A stretch of DNA of 7,001 bases, taken from positions 1 to 7,001 of the forward strand of contig CAMHRJ010000118.1 in NCBI GenBank assembly GCA_946187475.1, given 5' to 3'. This DNA is from an uncultured Clostridia bacterium (lineage in GTDB: Bacteria > Bacillota > Clostridia > Oscillospirales > Oscillospiraceae). Positions 1 to 6,711 of this stretch are shown one piece after another. Position 1 is the stretch's first letter; each line of letters starts with the position of its first letter. Below the pieces are notes generated by a model. It did not search any database. It was given only the letters and a program-made list of their open reading frames with translations, and had not been told where the DNA came from. Both the position numbers and the translations under genes were made by a program.

Positions 1-3
1 TAG

Positions 4-147
4 TCTGCCCTCTCAGCCATGCCGCCCTGCGGCATGACAGCTCCCCCGGAGGGGGGAGCCAAGTGGGTGCGGAGCATCAACCATCTCAGCGATAAATTCA
101 AATTTGAGCTGCAGCTGCCCAAACGCACATTTGAGGTGAACCTATGA
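4..147 (+). CDS. Short ORF or 3' gene remnant upstream of rapZ, unrecognised
   Basis: An open frame follows an in-frame TAG at 1-3 and ends with TGA at 145-147, overlapping the rapZ ATG (ATGA). Its first part is translated repeat 1. From codon 61 onward it reads KWVRSINHLSDKFKFELQLP and then ends KRTFEVNL, with codon choice resembling the neighbouring genes. Possible starts are ATG 19 and ATG 34 (both inside the first hairpin) and GTG 67, which has a GGAGGGGGGAG stretch (48-58) 8 nt upstream. It may be a small ORF coupled to rapZ, the end of a gene cut off by repeat insertion, or chance. I do not recognise the product; the GAGGTGA ribosome site of rapZ lies inside its last codons. Confidence 0.25.
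   Translation, partial: SALSAMPPCGMTAPPEGGAKWVRSINHLSDKFKFELQLPKRTFEVNL
8..60 (+). repeat. Double-hairpin intergenic repeat, copy 1
   Basis: After a CCTCTCAG lead (9-16) come two perfect hairpins. The first pairs CATGCCGC (18-25) with GCGGCATG (29-36) around loop CCT. The second pairs GCTCCCCC (40-47) with GGGGGAGC (52-59) around a 4-nt loop. The same architecture (CCTC-TCAG lead, hairpin, [A/C]CA spacer, GCT[C/T]CCCC hairpin, C) recurs in inverted orientation at 6949-7001 with different stem sequences. This fits a dispersed palindromic element of the REP/MITE class. From memory, similar C-run/G-run hairpins are common between genes in Oscillospirales, but I cannot search for them here. There is no T-tract after either stem, so it is a poor intrinsic terminator. 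Confidence 0.7.
133..139 (+). promoter_or_regulatory. Ribosome binding site of rapZ
   Basis: GAGGTGA at 133-139 matches the 16S anti-Shine-Dalgarno sequence over seven bases and lies 4 nt before ATG 144. It fixes the rapZ start, and it sits inside the end of the upstream open frame, which would allow coupled reinitiation. Confidence 0.75.
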
Positions 148-1016
148 AATTTCTCATCATTTCCGGTCTGTCCGGTGCGGGAAAAAGCCGCGCCGCCGAC
201 GCGCTGGAGGATTTGGACTACTACTGCGTGGACAATCTGCCCACGGCGCTGCTGACGAAGTTTGCCGAGCTCTGCCTCGCTATGGGCGGGCGCTATGAGC
301 GCGTGGCTCTGGTGACGGACGTCCGGGGCCAGGAGAGCTTCACCGAGCTCTTCGAGGAGCTCAACAAGCTGGGCCAGATGGGCATCGACTATCAGATCCT
401 GTATATGGAGGCGGCGGAGGCCGCCATCGTCCAGCGCTATAAGGAATCCCGCCGACCCCACCCGCTGATTGGCGAGTGCGGTACCATTCGGGAGGCGGTC
501 ATCCGGGAGGCGGAGCTCCTGCGTCCGGTGCGGGACCGTGCCAACCACATCATCAACACCACGAATCTGAGCCTGAACATGCTCCAGCAGCTGCTGCTGG
601 ACTTCTTCGGCGAGGGGGAGAAGAAGCGGGCAAGACCCATCCTGAACGTGATCTCCTTCGGCTTCAAGCACGGCATCCCCCAGGAGGCGGACATGGTCTT
701 CGACGTGCGCTTCCTGCCGAACCCGTTTTATATGGAAGAGCTGCGCCAGCTCAACGGCATGGACGCACCGGTGCAGGAATACGTCCTGCGCAGCGACGTG
801 GCCAAAGACTTTCTGCGGCACATGTTCGACATGGTGGATTTCCTCCTGCCCCAGTATGCCGCCGAGGGGCGGTATGCTTTGAACCTGGCAGTGGGCTGCA
901 CCGGCGGCCAGCACCGCAGCGTGGCAGTGGCAAACGCCCTCTATGAGCATTTGAAGGCCCAGGGCGAGGATGCGCGGCTCATCAACCGCGACTGTACAGA
1001 TAGGAAGTATACATGA
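144..1016 (+). CDS. rapZ: RapZ/YvcJ family nucleotide-binding protein
   Basis: This is a full-length (290 aa) cytoplasmic P-loop protein. The N-terminal nucleotide-binding domain shows Walker A GLSGAGKS (residues 8-15), the family motif YCVDNLP (27-33), a Walker B-like VALVTDVRG (54-62), and QRYKESRRPHPL (97-108). The C-terminal domain has SFGFKHGIP (171-179), DVRFLPNPFY (187-196) and GCTGGQHRSV (251-260), the most conserved RapZ signatures. In E. coli RapZ is an RNA adaptor controlling GlmZ and so GlmS synthesis. In Bacillus, YvcJ is a nucleotide-hydrolysing protein affecting competence, and an RNA role in Firmicutes is not settled. The start is supported by GAGGTGA 4 nt upstream. The stop overlaps the yvcK start by ATGA, so the two are probably co-translated. 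No truncation or missing motif is seen. Confidence 0.96.
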   Translation: MKFLIISGLSGAGKSRAADALEDLDYYCVDNLPTALLTKFAELCLAMGGRYERVALVTDVRGQESFTELFEELNKLGQMGIDYQILYMEAAEAAIVQRYKESRRPHPLIGECGTIREAVIREAELLRPVRDRANHIINTTNLSLNMLQQLLLDFFGEGEKKRARPILNVISFGFKHGIPQEADMVFDVRFLPNPFYMEELRQLNGMDAPVQEYVLRSDVAKDFLRHMFDMVDFLLPQYAAEGRYALNLAVGCTGGQHRSVAVANALYEHLKAQGEDARLINRDCTDRKYT

Positions 1017-2020
1017 TGGACCAGAAAACATATGTACCGCGTCAGCCCCGGGTGGTCGCCATCGGCGGCGGAACGGGCCTCTCCACCATGCTCCGGGGCC
1101 TGAAAAAATACACCTCCCGCATCACCGCCATCGTCACCGTGGCGGACGATGGGGGCGGCTCCGGCGTGCTCCGGGAAGAGCTGGGCATGCTGCCGCCGGG
1201 TGACGTGCGCAACTGTATCTGCGCCCTGGCCAACACCGAGCCCACCATGGAGCAGCTCATGAACTACCGCTTCCACGACGGACGCCTGTCGGGCCAGAGC
1301 CTGGGCAATCTCATGCTGGCGGCCCTGGACGACCTGTCCGACAGCTTCGAGGAAGCCGTGCGCCGCATGAGCGACGTCCTGGCCATCACAGGCCGGGTGC
1401 TGCCGGTGAGCAACGAGAATGTGAACCTGGTGGCGGAATTCGACGACGGCAGCTCCGTTGTGGGTGAATCGAAGATCTACGGCGTGAAACACGGTACCGA
1501 CAAGCGCATCGAGCGCGTCCGCCTGGTGCCGGAGCGGCCTGCTCCGGTCCCCGAGGCCCTGGATGCCATCGCGCACGCGGACCTGCTGGTTATCGGGCCC
1601 GGCAGCCTCTATACCAGCATCATGCCGAACCTGATCACCCGGGACATCGCCAAGGCAGTGGCGGACTCCAAGGCCCTGAAGGTCTATGTGCTGAACGTCA
1701 TGACCCAGGACGGTGAGACCGAGGGCTACACCGCCTCGGACCACATCAAGGCCCTCTTTGACCACTCGGGTGAGCGGCTGTTCAACCTCTGCCTGGCAAA
1801 CTCGCTGCCCATCCCGGAATCCCTGCGGGAGCGCTACGCCCGGGAGGGCGCCGAGCCCGTGAAGCTGGATGCCGAGGCCCTGCAGAAGCTGGGCGTCGAG
1901 GTGTTCCACGCCCCGGTGGCCAAGTTCAGCGTGGAGCACGTGCGCCACGACCCGGAGACCCTGGCCCGGGAGCTCATGTGGATCTACCGCGCAAGAGCGG
2001 AAACGCAGGTCTATGGGTGA
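1013..2020 (+). CDS. yvcK: YvcK/GlmR gluconeogenesis factor, CofD-like fold
   Basis: The 335-aa protein is typical in length for YvcK/GlmR (uridine diphosphate-sugar-binding, CofD-like Rossmann family). Motifs in order are VVAIGGGTGLS (14-24, nucleotide-binding loop), VTVADDGGGSGVLR (41-54), PPGDVRNCICALA (61-73), FHDGRLSGQSLGNL (87-100), GPGSLYTSIMPNL (195-207) and NVMTQDGETEGY (228-239). In Bacillus the protein is needed for growth on gluconeogenic carbon, binds UDP-GlcNAc and stimulates GlmS, feeding cell-wall precursor supply; the same role here is inference. The ATG at 1013 overlaps the rapZ stop. A second ATG at 1016 is an equally possible start, being 8 nt rather than 5 nt after AGGAAG (1002-1007). 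The usual DDGGSSG reads DDGGGSG here, a small variation. No terminator follows the gene. Confidence 0.95.
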   Translation: MMDQKTYVPRQPRVVAIGGGTGLSTMLRGLKKYTSRITAIVTVADDGGGSGVLREELGMLPPGDVRNCICALANTEPTMEQLMNYRFHDGRLSGQSLGNLMLAALDDLSDSFEEAVRRMSDVLAITGRVLPVSNENVNLVAEFDDGSSVVGESKIYGVKHGTDKRIERVRLVPERPAPVPEALDAIAHADLLVIGPGSLYTSIMPNLITRDIAKAVADSKALKVYVLNVMTQDGETEGYTASDHIKALFDHSGERLFNLCLANSLPIPESLRERYAREGAEPVKLDAEALQKLGVEVFHAPVAKFSVEHVRHDPETLARELMWIYRARAETQVYG

Positions 2021-2046
2021 CAGAAGAGGAATTGGGAGATTATAAA
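2017..2046 (+). promoter_or_regulatory. Candidate sigma-A promoter upstream of whiA
   Basis: GTGACA (2017-2022, five of six to TTGACA) and TATAAA (2041-2046, five of six to TATAAT) are separated by 18 bp. The -35 box overlaps the yvcK stop codon. The predicted transcription start, near 2052-2054, falls at the left edge of the nested inverted repeat. The whiA leader would therefore be about 185 nt and would consist largely of that structure. Sequence match only; chance occurrence in this AT-richer gap is possible. Confidence 0.4.
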
Positions 2047-2048
2047 CC

Positions 2049-2181
2049 AGTGTGGAGTTAGGAGTTTGGAGTTAGGAGTTTAAAAGTGTTTGCTTCGCAA
2101 ACGATTGAAAAAGCGCATTTTTGAATGATCGCCGCAGGCGATCCATTTAAACTCCACACTCCACTCTTCACACTCCACACT
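2049..2181. repeat. 133-nt nested inverted repeat with heptamer arms and three inner hairpins
   Basis: The outer arms 2049-2084 and 2146-2181 are both 36 nt and pair at 29 of 36 positions plus one G-U, with perfect 10-bp and 9-bp ends (AGTGTGGAGT, GAGTTTAAA). Between them three hairpins sit end to end. GTTTGC/GCAAAC is at 2088-2093/2097-2102. ATTGAAAAA/TTTTTGAAT is at 2104-2112/2118-2126 with one G-G mismatch. GATCGCC/GGCGATC is at 2127-2133/2137-2143. The fold is thus a four-helix junction, cloverleaf-like. The left arm is (GGAGTTW)x4 at 2054-2081; the right arm is degenerate reverse heptamers (AACTCCA, CACTCCA types). It could be a palindromic mobile element or a structured leader RNA for whiA. 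It contains no gene. Confidence 0.75.
2054..2081 (+). repeat. Heptanucleotide tandem repeat (GGAGTTA/GGAGTTT)
   Basis: Four contiguous heptamers alternate GGAGTTA, GGAGTTT, GGAGTTA, GGAGTTT, forming two exact 14-bp units (2054-2067 and 2068-2081). This makes up most of the left arm of the nested inverted repeat. It resembles the short tandemly repeated heptamers known from cyanobacterial intergenic DNA, although relatedness is not implied. Confidence 0.85.
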
Positions 2182-2225
2182 CAGCGCATAATTCCCATCC
2201 GATTCCACTCGTCCCACCACACAAA

Positions 2226-2230
2226 AAGGA
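2226..2230 (+). promoter_or_regulatory. Ribosome binding site of whiA
   Basis: AAGGA at 2226-2230 lies 8 nt before the ATG at 2239. It supports that ATG over the earlier in-frame ATG at 2125, which lies inside the inverted repeat and would add 38 residues without WhiA similarity. Confidence 0.7.
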
Positions 2231-2238
2231 ACCATATC

Positions 2239-3138
2239 ATGTCCTTTTCCTCTGAAATCAAAACCGAGCTCTGCACCCTGCCCGTGGGCGATCATGCCCT
2301 GGCGCTGGCGGAGTGCTACGGCGTGCTGCTCTACTGCCACACCTTCACGCCCCGGGAGCTTCGCATCGTCACGGCCAGCCCGGACTTTGCCCAGCGGCTG
2401 CCCCGGAGCTTCAAGCGGGCCTTCGGCGTCACGCTGCCGGAACCCCGGGAGACCGGGCGGGGACGGCAGGTTTTCCACACGGAAGACCCGGCGGTGCTCA
2501 CGCCCATTCTGGACGCCATCGGTCTGGACGCCGGACGCAGCGTGTCCCACCACATCAACCTGGGCGTTCTGGAAGATCCCGGCGCCACGGTATCCTTCCT
2601 GCGGGGCGCCTTTCTCGGCGGCGGCAGCGTCACCGACCCCATGAAGGGCTTTCATTTTGAGCTTGCCACCGCCCATTACAGCGTCAGCCGGGAGGCAGCT
2701 GCCATCCTCACGGAGCTGGGCTTTCCGCCCAATGACTCCCGCCGCAGCGGGAGCTTCATGCTCTATTATAAGCGGGCGGACGTCATTGCTGATCTGCTCA
2801 CCACCCTGGGCGCGGACACCTCGTCCCTGCGCATCATCGAGGCCCAGGTGGAGCGCAGCATGAATAACAAGGTCAACCGCCAGATCAACTGCGACTCCGC
2901 CAACGCGGACAAGGTGGTGGCAGCGGCCCAGGAGCAGCTGGACGCGATCTTGCGCATCCAGTCGGAGTACGGCCTCTCCGTCCTGCCGGAGAAGCTCCAG
3001 GACGCGGCCCTGCTGCGCATCGCCAATCCCGAGGCCAGTCTCGCGGACCTGGCGAAGCTCTCCTATCCGGCGGTGAGTAAGAGTACCCTCAGCTATCGAC
3101 TGAAGAAGATCACCGAATTCGATCCGAAGAAGGGATAA
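2239..3138 (+). CDS. whiA: WhiA family DNA-binding protein
   Basis: The protein is 299 aa, near the usual WhiA length. It starts at MSFSSEIKTEL, the typical WhiA N-terminus (SFSxxxKxEL). The LAGLIDADG-like fold is marked by RGAFLGGGSV (122-131) followed by DPMKGFHFEL (133-142), and by the conserved SMNNKVNRQINCDSAN (207-222). The C-terminus holds the helix-turn-helix, SLADLAKLSYPAVSKSTLSY (267-286) leading into RLKKI. WhiA controls sporulation genes with WhiB in Streptomyces; in Bacillus it is a nucleoid-associated protein affecting division and chromosome segregation. The homing-endonuclease-like domain is not known to cut DNA. It lies 218 nt after yvcK, with the nested inverted repeat between, and 2 nt before dnaE, so coupling to dnaE is likely. 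No crh gene follows, unlike Bacillus. Confidence 0.95.
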   Translation: MSFSSEIKTELCTLPVGDHALALAECYGVLLYCHTFTPRELRIVTASPDFAQRLPRSFKRAFGVTLPEPRETGRGRQVFHTEDPAVLTPILDAIGLDAGRSVSHHINLGVLEDPGATVSFLRGAFLGGGSVTDPMKGFHFELATAHYSVSREAAAILTELGFPPNDSRRSGSFMLYYKRADVIADLLTTLGADTSSLRIIEAQVERSMNNKVNRQINCDSANADKVVAAAQEQLDAILRIQSEYGLSVLPEKLQDAALLRIANPEASLADLAKLSYPAVSKSTLSYRLKKITEFDPKKG

Positions 3139-3140
3139 GC

Positions 3141-6100
3141 ATGGCATTCACGCATCTGCATGTCCATAGTGAATACAGCCTGCTGGACGGCGCCTGCCGC
3201 ATCTCCAAAATGGCGGAGCAGGCCAAGGCGCTGGGCCAGGAGGCCCTTGCCATCACGGACCACGGCGTCATGTACGGCGCGGTGGCCTTTTATCGTGCCT
3301 GCAAAGACGCGGGCATCAAGCCCATCATCGGCTGCGAGGTCTATGTGGCCCCGGGTGACCGGAAGGACAAGACCCGCAATCCCGACGGGGACTATACCCA
3401 CCTGATCCTCCTGTGCGAAAACGAAACGGGCTACAAAAACCTCTGCTATCTGGTCTCCGCCGGATTCACGGAGGGCTTTTATGTCAGACCTCGTATCGAC
3501 TGGGGCCTCCTGCACGAGCACGCGGAGGGCCTGATCTGCCTCTCCGGCTGCATCGCCGGTGAGATTCCCCGCAAGATCCTCCGGGGCGACTATCCCGGCG
3601 CCCGGGCCAGAGCCCAGGAGCTGGCAGAGCTCTTCGGCCCGGACCGGTTCTATCTGGAGCTTCAGGACCACGGCATCCGGGAGGAACAGACTGCCATGCA
3701 GGGTCTGATCCGTCTGCACCGGGAGCTGAACATCCCCATCGTCGCCACCAACGACGCCCACTATCTGGAGCGAAAGGACGCCCGGGTGCAGGACGTGCTG
3801 CTGTGCATCCAGACGGGCAAAACCGTGGACGACCCCGACCGCATGCGCTTCGAGGGGGACGAGTTTTACCTCAAGAGCGAGGCGGAGATGCGCGCCCGGT
3901 TCTTCGAGTTCCCCGAGGCCCTGGACAACACCCAGCGCATCGCGGACATGTGCAATTTCGACTTTGAGTTCGGCAACTACCACCTGCCCCGGTTCCTGCT
4001 GCCGGAAGGGGAGACCGACTCCGACCGCTATCTCACCAAGCTCTGTAACCAGGGCTTTGAGCGGCGCTACGGTGCCGACCGGGGCGACGCCCGGCGGCAG
4101 ATGGATTATGAGCTGAACATGATCCGCCGCATGGGCTTTGTGGATTACTTCCTCATCGTCTCGGACTTCATCGGCTACGCCAAGCGAAACGGTATCCCCG
4201 TTGGCCCCGGCCGCGGCAGCGCCGCCGGCAGCGTGGTCAGCTACTGTCTGGGCATCACGGACGTGGACCCCATCCAGTACAGCCTTTACTTTGAACGCTT
4301 CCTGAACCCCGAGCGCGTCAGCATGCCCGATATCGACGTGGACTTCTGCGTAAACCGCCGGGGCGAGGTTATAGATTATGTAAACCGAAAATACGGCCAC
4401 GACCATGTGGCCCAGATCGTCACCTTCGGCACCATGGCGGCCAAGGCTGCCATCCGGGATGTGGGCCGGGCGCTGAACGTCAGCTATGCCGACACGGACA
4501 AGGTGGCCAAGCTGGTGCCCGGCACCCTGAACATGACCCTCGATGAAGCCCTGCGGCTGGTCAAGCAGCTGCGGGAGCTCTATGAGTCCGACGCCACGGT
4601 AAAGCTCCTCATCGACACCGCCCGGGCCCTGGAGGGCATGCCCCGCCACGCTTCCACCCACGCCGCCGGCGTGGTCATCACGGAGCTGCCGGTGCGGGAC
4701 TATGTGCCGCTGGCGAAAAACGACGAGACCGTGGTCTGTCAGTATCCCATGACCACCCTGGAGCAGCTGGGCCTGCTGAAAATGGACTTCCTGGGCCTGC
4801 GCAACCTGACCATCCTCTCCGACGCGGAGCGGCTGGTGCAGCAGCAAAATCCCGGTTTCTCCGTGGAAAAGGCGCCGGAGGACGACAAGGCCACCTTTGC
4901 CATGCTCTCGGCGGGAAAGACCATGGGCGTGTTCCAGCTGGAAAGCACGGGCATCACCGGCGTGTGCATGGGCCTCAAGCCCAAGAGCATTGAGGACATC
5001 ACCGCTGTCATCGCCCTCTATCGTCCCGGCCCCATGGACAGCATCCCCCGCTTCCTGGATTGCTCTGCCCACCCGGAGAAGATCACCTACAAGCACCCCA
5101 TGCTGGAGCCGATCCTCTCCGTCACCTATGGCTGCATCGTCTATCAGGAGCAGGTCATCGAGATCTTCCGGCGCCTTGCCGGCTTCTCCCTGGGTCAGGC
5201 GGACATGATCCGCCGGGCCATGTCCAAGAAGAAGGAGAAGGAGATCAAAAAAGAGCGGGACGCCTTCATCCACGGCGACCCCGCGCGAAACATCTCCGGC
5301 TGTGTGCAGAACGGCGTGCCCGAGGACGTGGCCAACAGCATCTACGATGAGATTCTGGACTTCGCCAGCTACGCCTTCAACAAGGCCCACGCGGTGTCCT
5401 ACGCCATCGTGGCCTACCGCACGGCCTATATGAAGTGCCACTATCCCCGGGAGTATATGGCAGCCCTGCTCACCAGCGTGCTGGGCAACACCACCAAGGT
5501 GGCGGAATACATCGCCGCCTGCCGGGAGATGGGCATCTCCGTGCTGCCGCCGGACGTGAACGCCTCCGACGCGGACTTTACCGTGGTAGGGGAGGGGCTG
5601 CGCTTCGGTCTTGCCGCCATCAAGGGCGTGGGCCGTGGCTTCATCCAGGCGGTGATGAAAAACCGGGCGGAGGCAGGGCCTTTCACCGGGTTTGAGGACT
5701 TCTGCCGCCGGATGATCGCCCACGAGCTGAACCGCAGGGTGCTGGACGGCCTGATTCGGGCCGGCGCTTTCGATTCTCTGGGTTACAAGCGCAAAGCCCT
5801 GCTGCAGATCGCCGCTCCGGTGCTGGACGGCGTCCAGAGCGAGGGGAGAACCAACATCGCCGGGCAGATCGACCTCTTCGGCATGGGTGCCGAGGAGCCG
5901 GACGCCCCCGCGGACCACGTGAAGATCCCGGACGTGGAGGAATTCAGCCGCCACGAGCTGCTGGCCATGGAGCGGGAGACCACTGGCCTCTATCTCTCCG
6001 GCCATCCCATGGACGAGTATCGGGACCTGGCCCGCCGGGCCGGCGCCGCCGGACTGGGCGCCATCCGCAGCGATTTCGAGTCCGAGGACGGCCCCCGGCG

Positions 6101-6641
6101 CTTCCGGGACAACCAGCGGGTCACCGTGGCGGGCATCGTCTCCGCCGCCCGCACCCGCACCACCAAAAACAACACCCTCATGAGCTACGTCACCCTGGAG
6201 GACGACACCGGCGATATGGAGCTCATCGCCTTCCAGAAGGTGCTGGAGGTCAGCGGCGAGCTGATCTATGAAAACGCCGCCCTGCTGGTGGAGGGACGCA
6301 TCTCCCTCCGGGACGAGAAGGAGCCCCAGCTCATGGTGGACGCCATCCGCCCCCTGACGGAGGAAGCCCTGCGCACCATGCCCCAGAGCCATGGCCGTCC
6401 CGAGCAGCCCAAGCCGGTGCAGCCGGACACGCCCCAGCGCATCTGGGTGCGTCTGCCGGGCAAGGATTCGCCTCTGGTGCGCCGCATCAGCCTGATTTTG
6501 CAGATGTTCCCCGGCAGACAGCAGATCGTGCTGTACTTCGAGGACACCAAAAAGCGCGCCGCCGCGTCCTGCCTGATCCACGACGCCCTCATCGAGGAGC
6601 TCCAGGAGCTGGCCGGCACGGAAAACGTGGTGGTGAAGTAA
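3141..6641 (+). CDS. dnaE: DNA polymerase III alpha subunit (DnaE)
   Basis: This complete 1166-aa C-family polymerase has a PHP domain at about residues 4-210, with HLHVHSEYSLLDG (5-17), TDHG (39-42), GCEVY (64-68), LSGC (134-137) and TNDAHYL (203-209). The polymerase core shows GPGRGSAAGS (355-364), the catalytic PDIDVDF (396-402, Asp397 and Asp399), PRHASTHAAG (501-510) and KMDFLGL with the third Asp (549). A helix-hairpin-helix region begins at RFGLAAIKGVG (821 on), a clamp-binding QIDLF lies at 909-913, and an OB fold spans about 994-1070. The tail is a short C-terminal domain. All nine PHP metal ligands seen in active DnaE PHP proofreaders appear present (H7, H9, D16, H41, E66, H87, C137, D205, H207). 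AAGGG (3130-3134) precedes the ATG by 6 nt, inside the end of whiA. Firmicutes usually also carry PolC, not visible here, so its share of replication is unknown. Confidence 0.97.
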   Translation: MAFTHLHVHSEYSLLDGACRISKMAEQAKALGQEALAITDHGVMYGAVAFYRACKDAGIKPIIGCEVYVAPGDRKDKTRNPDGDYTHLILLCENETGYKNLCYLVSAGFTEGFYVRPRIDWGLLHEHAEGLICLSGCIAGEIPRKILRGDYPGARARAQELAELFGPDRFYLELQDHGIREEQTAMQGLIRLHRELNIPIVATNDAHYLERKDARVQDVLLCIQTGKTVDDPDRMRFEGDEFYLKSEAEMRARFFEFPEALDNTQRIADMCNFDFEFGNYHLPRFLLPEGETDSDRYLTKLCNQGFERRYGADRGDARRQMDYELNMIRRMGFVDYFLIVSDFIGYAKRNGIPVGPGRGSAAGSVVSYCLGITDVDPIQYSLYFERFLNPERVSMPDIDVDFCVNRRGEVIDYVNRKYGHDHVAQIVTFGTMAAKAAIRDVGRALNVSYADTDKVAKLVPGTLNMTLDEALRLVKQLRELYESDATVKLLIDTARALEGMPRHASTHAAGVVITELPVRDYVPLAKNDETVVCQYPMTTLEQLGLLKMDFLGLRNLTILSDAERLVQQQNPGFSVEKAPEDDKATFAMLSAGKTMGVFQLESTGITGVCMGLKPKSIEDITAVIALYRPGPMDSIPRFLDCSAHPEKITYKHPMLEPILSVTYGCIVYQEQVIEIFRRLAGFSLGQADMIRRAMSKKKEKEIKKERDAFIHGDPARNISGCVQNGVPEDVANSIYDEILDFASYAFNKAHAVSYAIVAYRTAYMKCHYPREYMAALLTSVLGNTTKVAEYIAACREMGISVLPPDVNASDADFTVVGEGLRFGLAAIKGVGRGFIQAVMKNRAEAGPFTGFEDFCRRMIAHELNRRVLDGLIRAGAFDSLGYKRKALLQIAAPVLDGVQSEGRTNIAGQIDLFGMGAEEPDAPADHVKIPDVEEFSRHELLAMERETTGLYLSGHPMDEYRDLARRAGAAGLGAIRSDFESEDGPRRFRDNQRVTVAGIVSAARTRTTKNNTLMSYVTLEDDTGDMELIAFQKVLEVSGELIYENAALLVEGRISLRDEKEPQLMVDAIRPLTEEALRTMPQSHGRPEQPKPVQPDTPQRIWVRLPGKDSPLVRRISLILQMFPGRQQIVLYFEDTKKRAAASCLIHDALIEELQELAGTENVVVK

Positions 6642-6682
6642 CGATTCCGGTGAATTGGTAAAAATCGATTTGCGAATTGTCC

Positions 6683-6711
6683 TTGTTTTTCTCCGAAAAA
6701 GTTGGTATACT
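6683..6711 (+). promoter_or_regulatory. Extended -10 promoter of the small membrane peptide gene
   Basis: TTGTTT (6683-6688) and TATACT (6706-6711) are separated by exactly 17 bp. TGG at 6703-6705 provides an extended -10 (TGNTATACT). The start would be near 6718, about 26 nt before the ATG at 6744. The -35 is weak (TTG plus mismatches), which the extended -10 would offset. The region is AT-rich against GC-rich neighbours, as expected for a promoter. Confidence 0.65.

Noticed and set aside
941..1948. 335-codon minus-strand frame opposite yvcK
   Set aside because: In-register shadow of yvcK; no family motif, and the + strand has clear YvcK motifs.
2049..2181. CRISPR array or tRNA gene
   Set aside because: The 7-bp units are contiguous without spacers, and the cloverleaf-like fold has arm lengths and sequences unlike tRNA (no TTC-purine T-loop, no acceptor CCA logic).
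2125..2238. Longer WhiA starting at ATG 2125
   Set aside because: The added 38 residues translate the inverted repeat and adjoining spacer. WhiA proteins begin at the SFSxxxKxEL motif, and AAGGA sits correctly before ATG 2239.
2080..3147. 355-codon minus-strand frame opposite whiA
   Set aside because: In-register shadow of whiA that also runs through the inverted repeat; no ribosome site or motif seen.
6686..6700. TTTTTC-TCC-GAAAAA hairpin as a dnaE terminator
   Set aside because: The stem is AT-only apart from one pair and the T-run precedes rather than follows it, so it does not fit an intrinsic terminator; it fits the AT-rich promoter spacer better.
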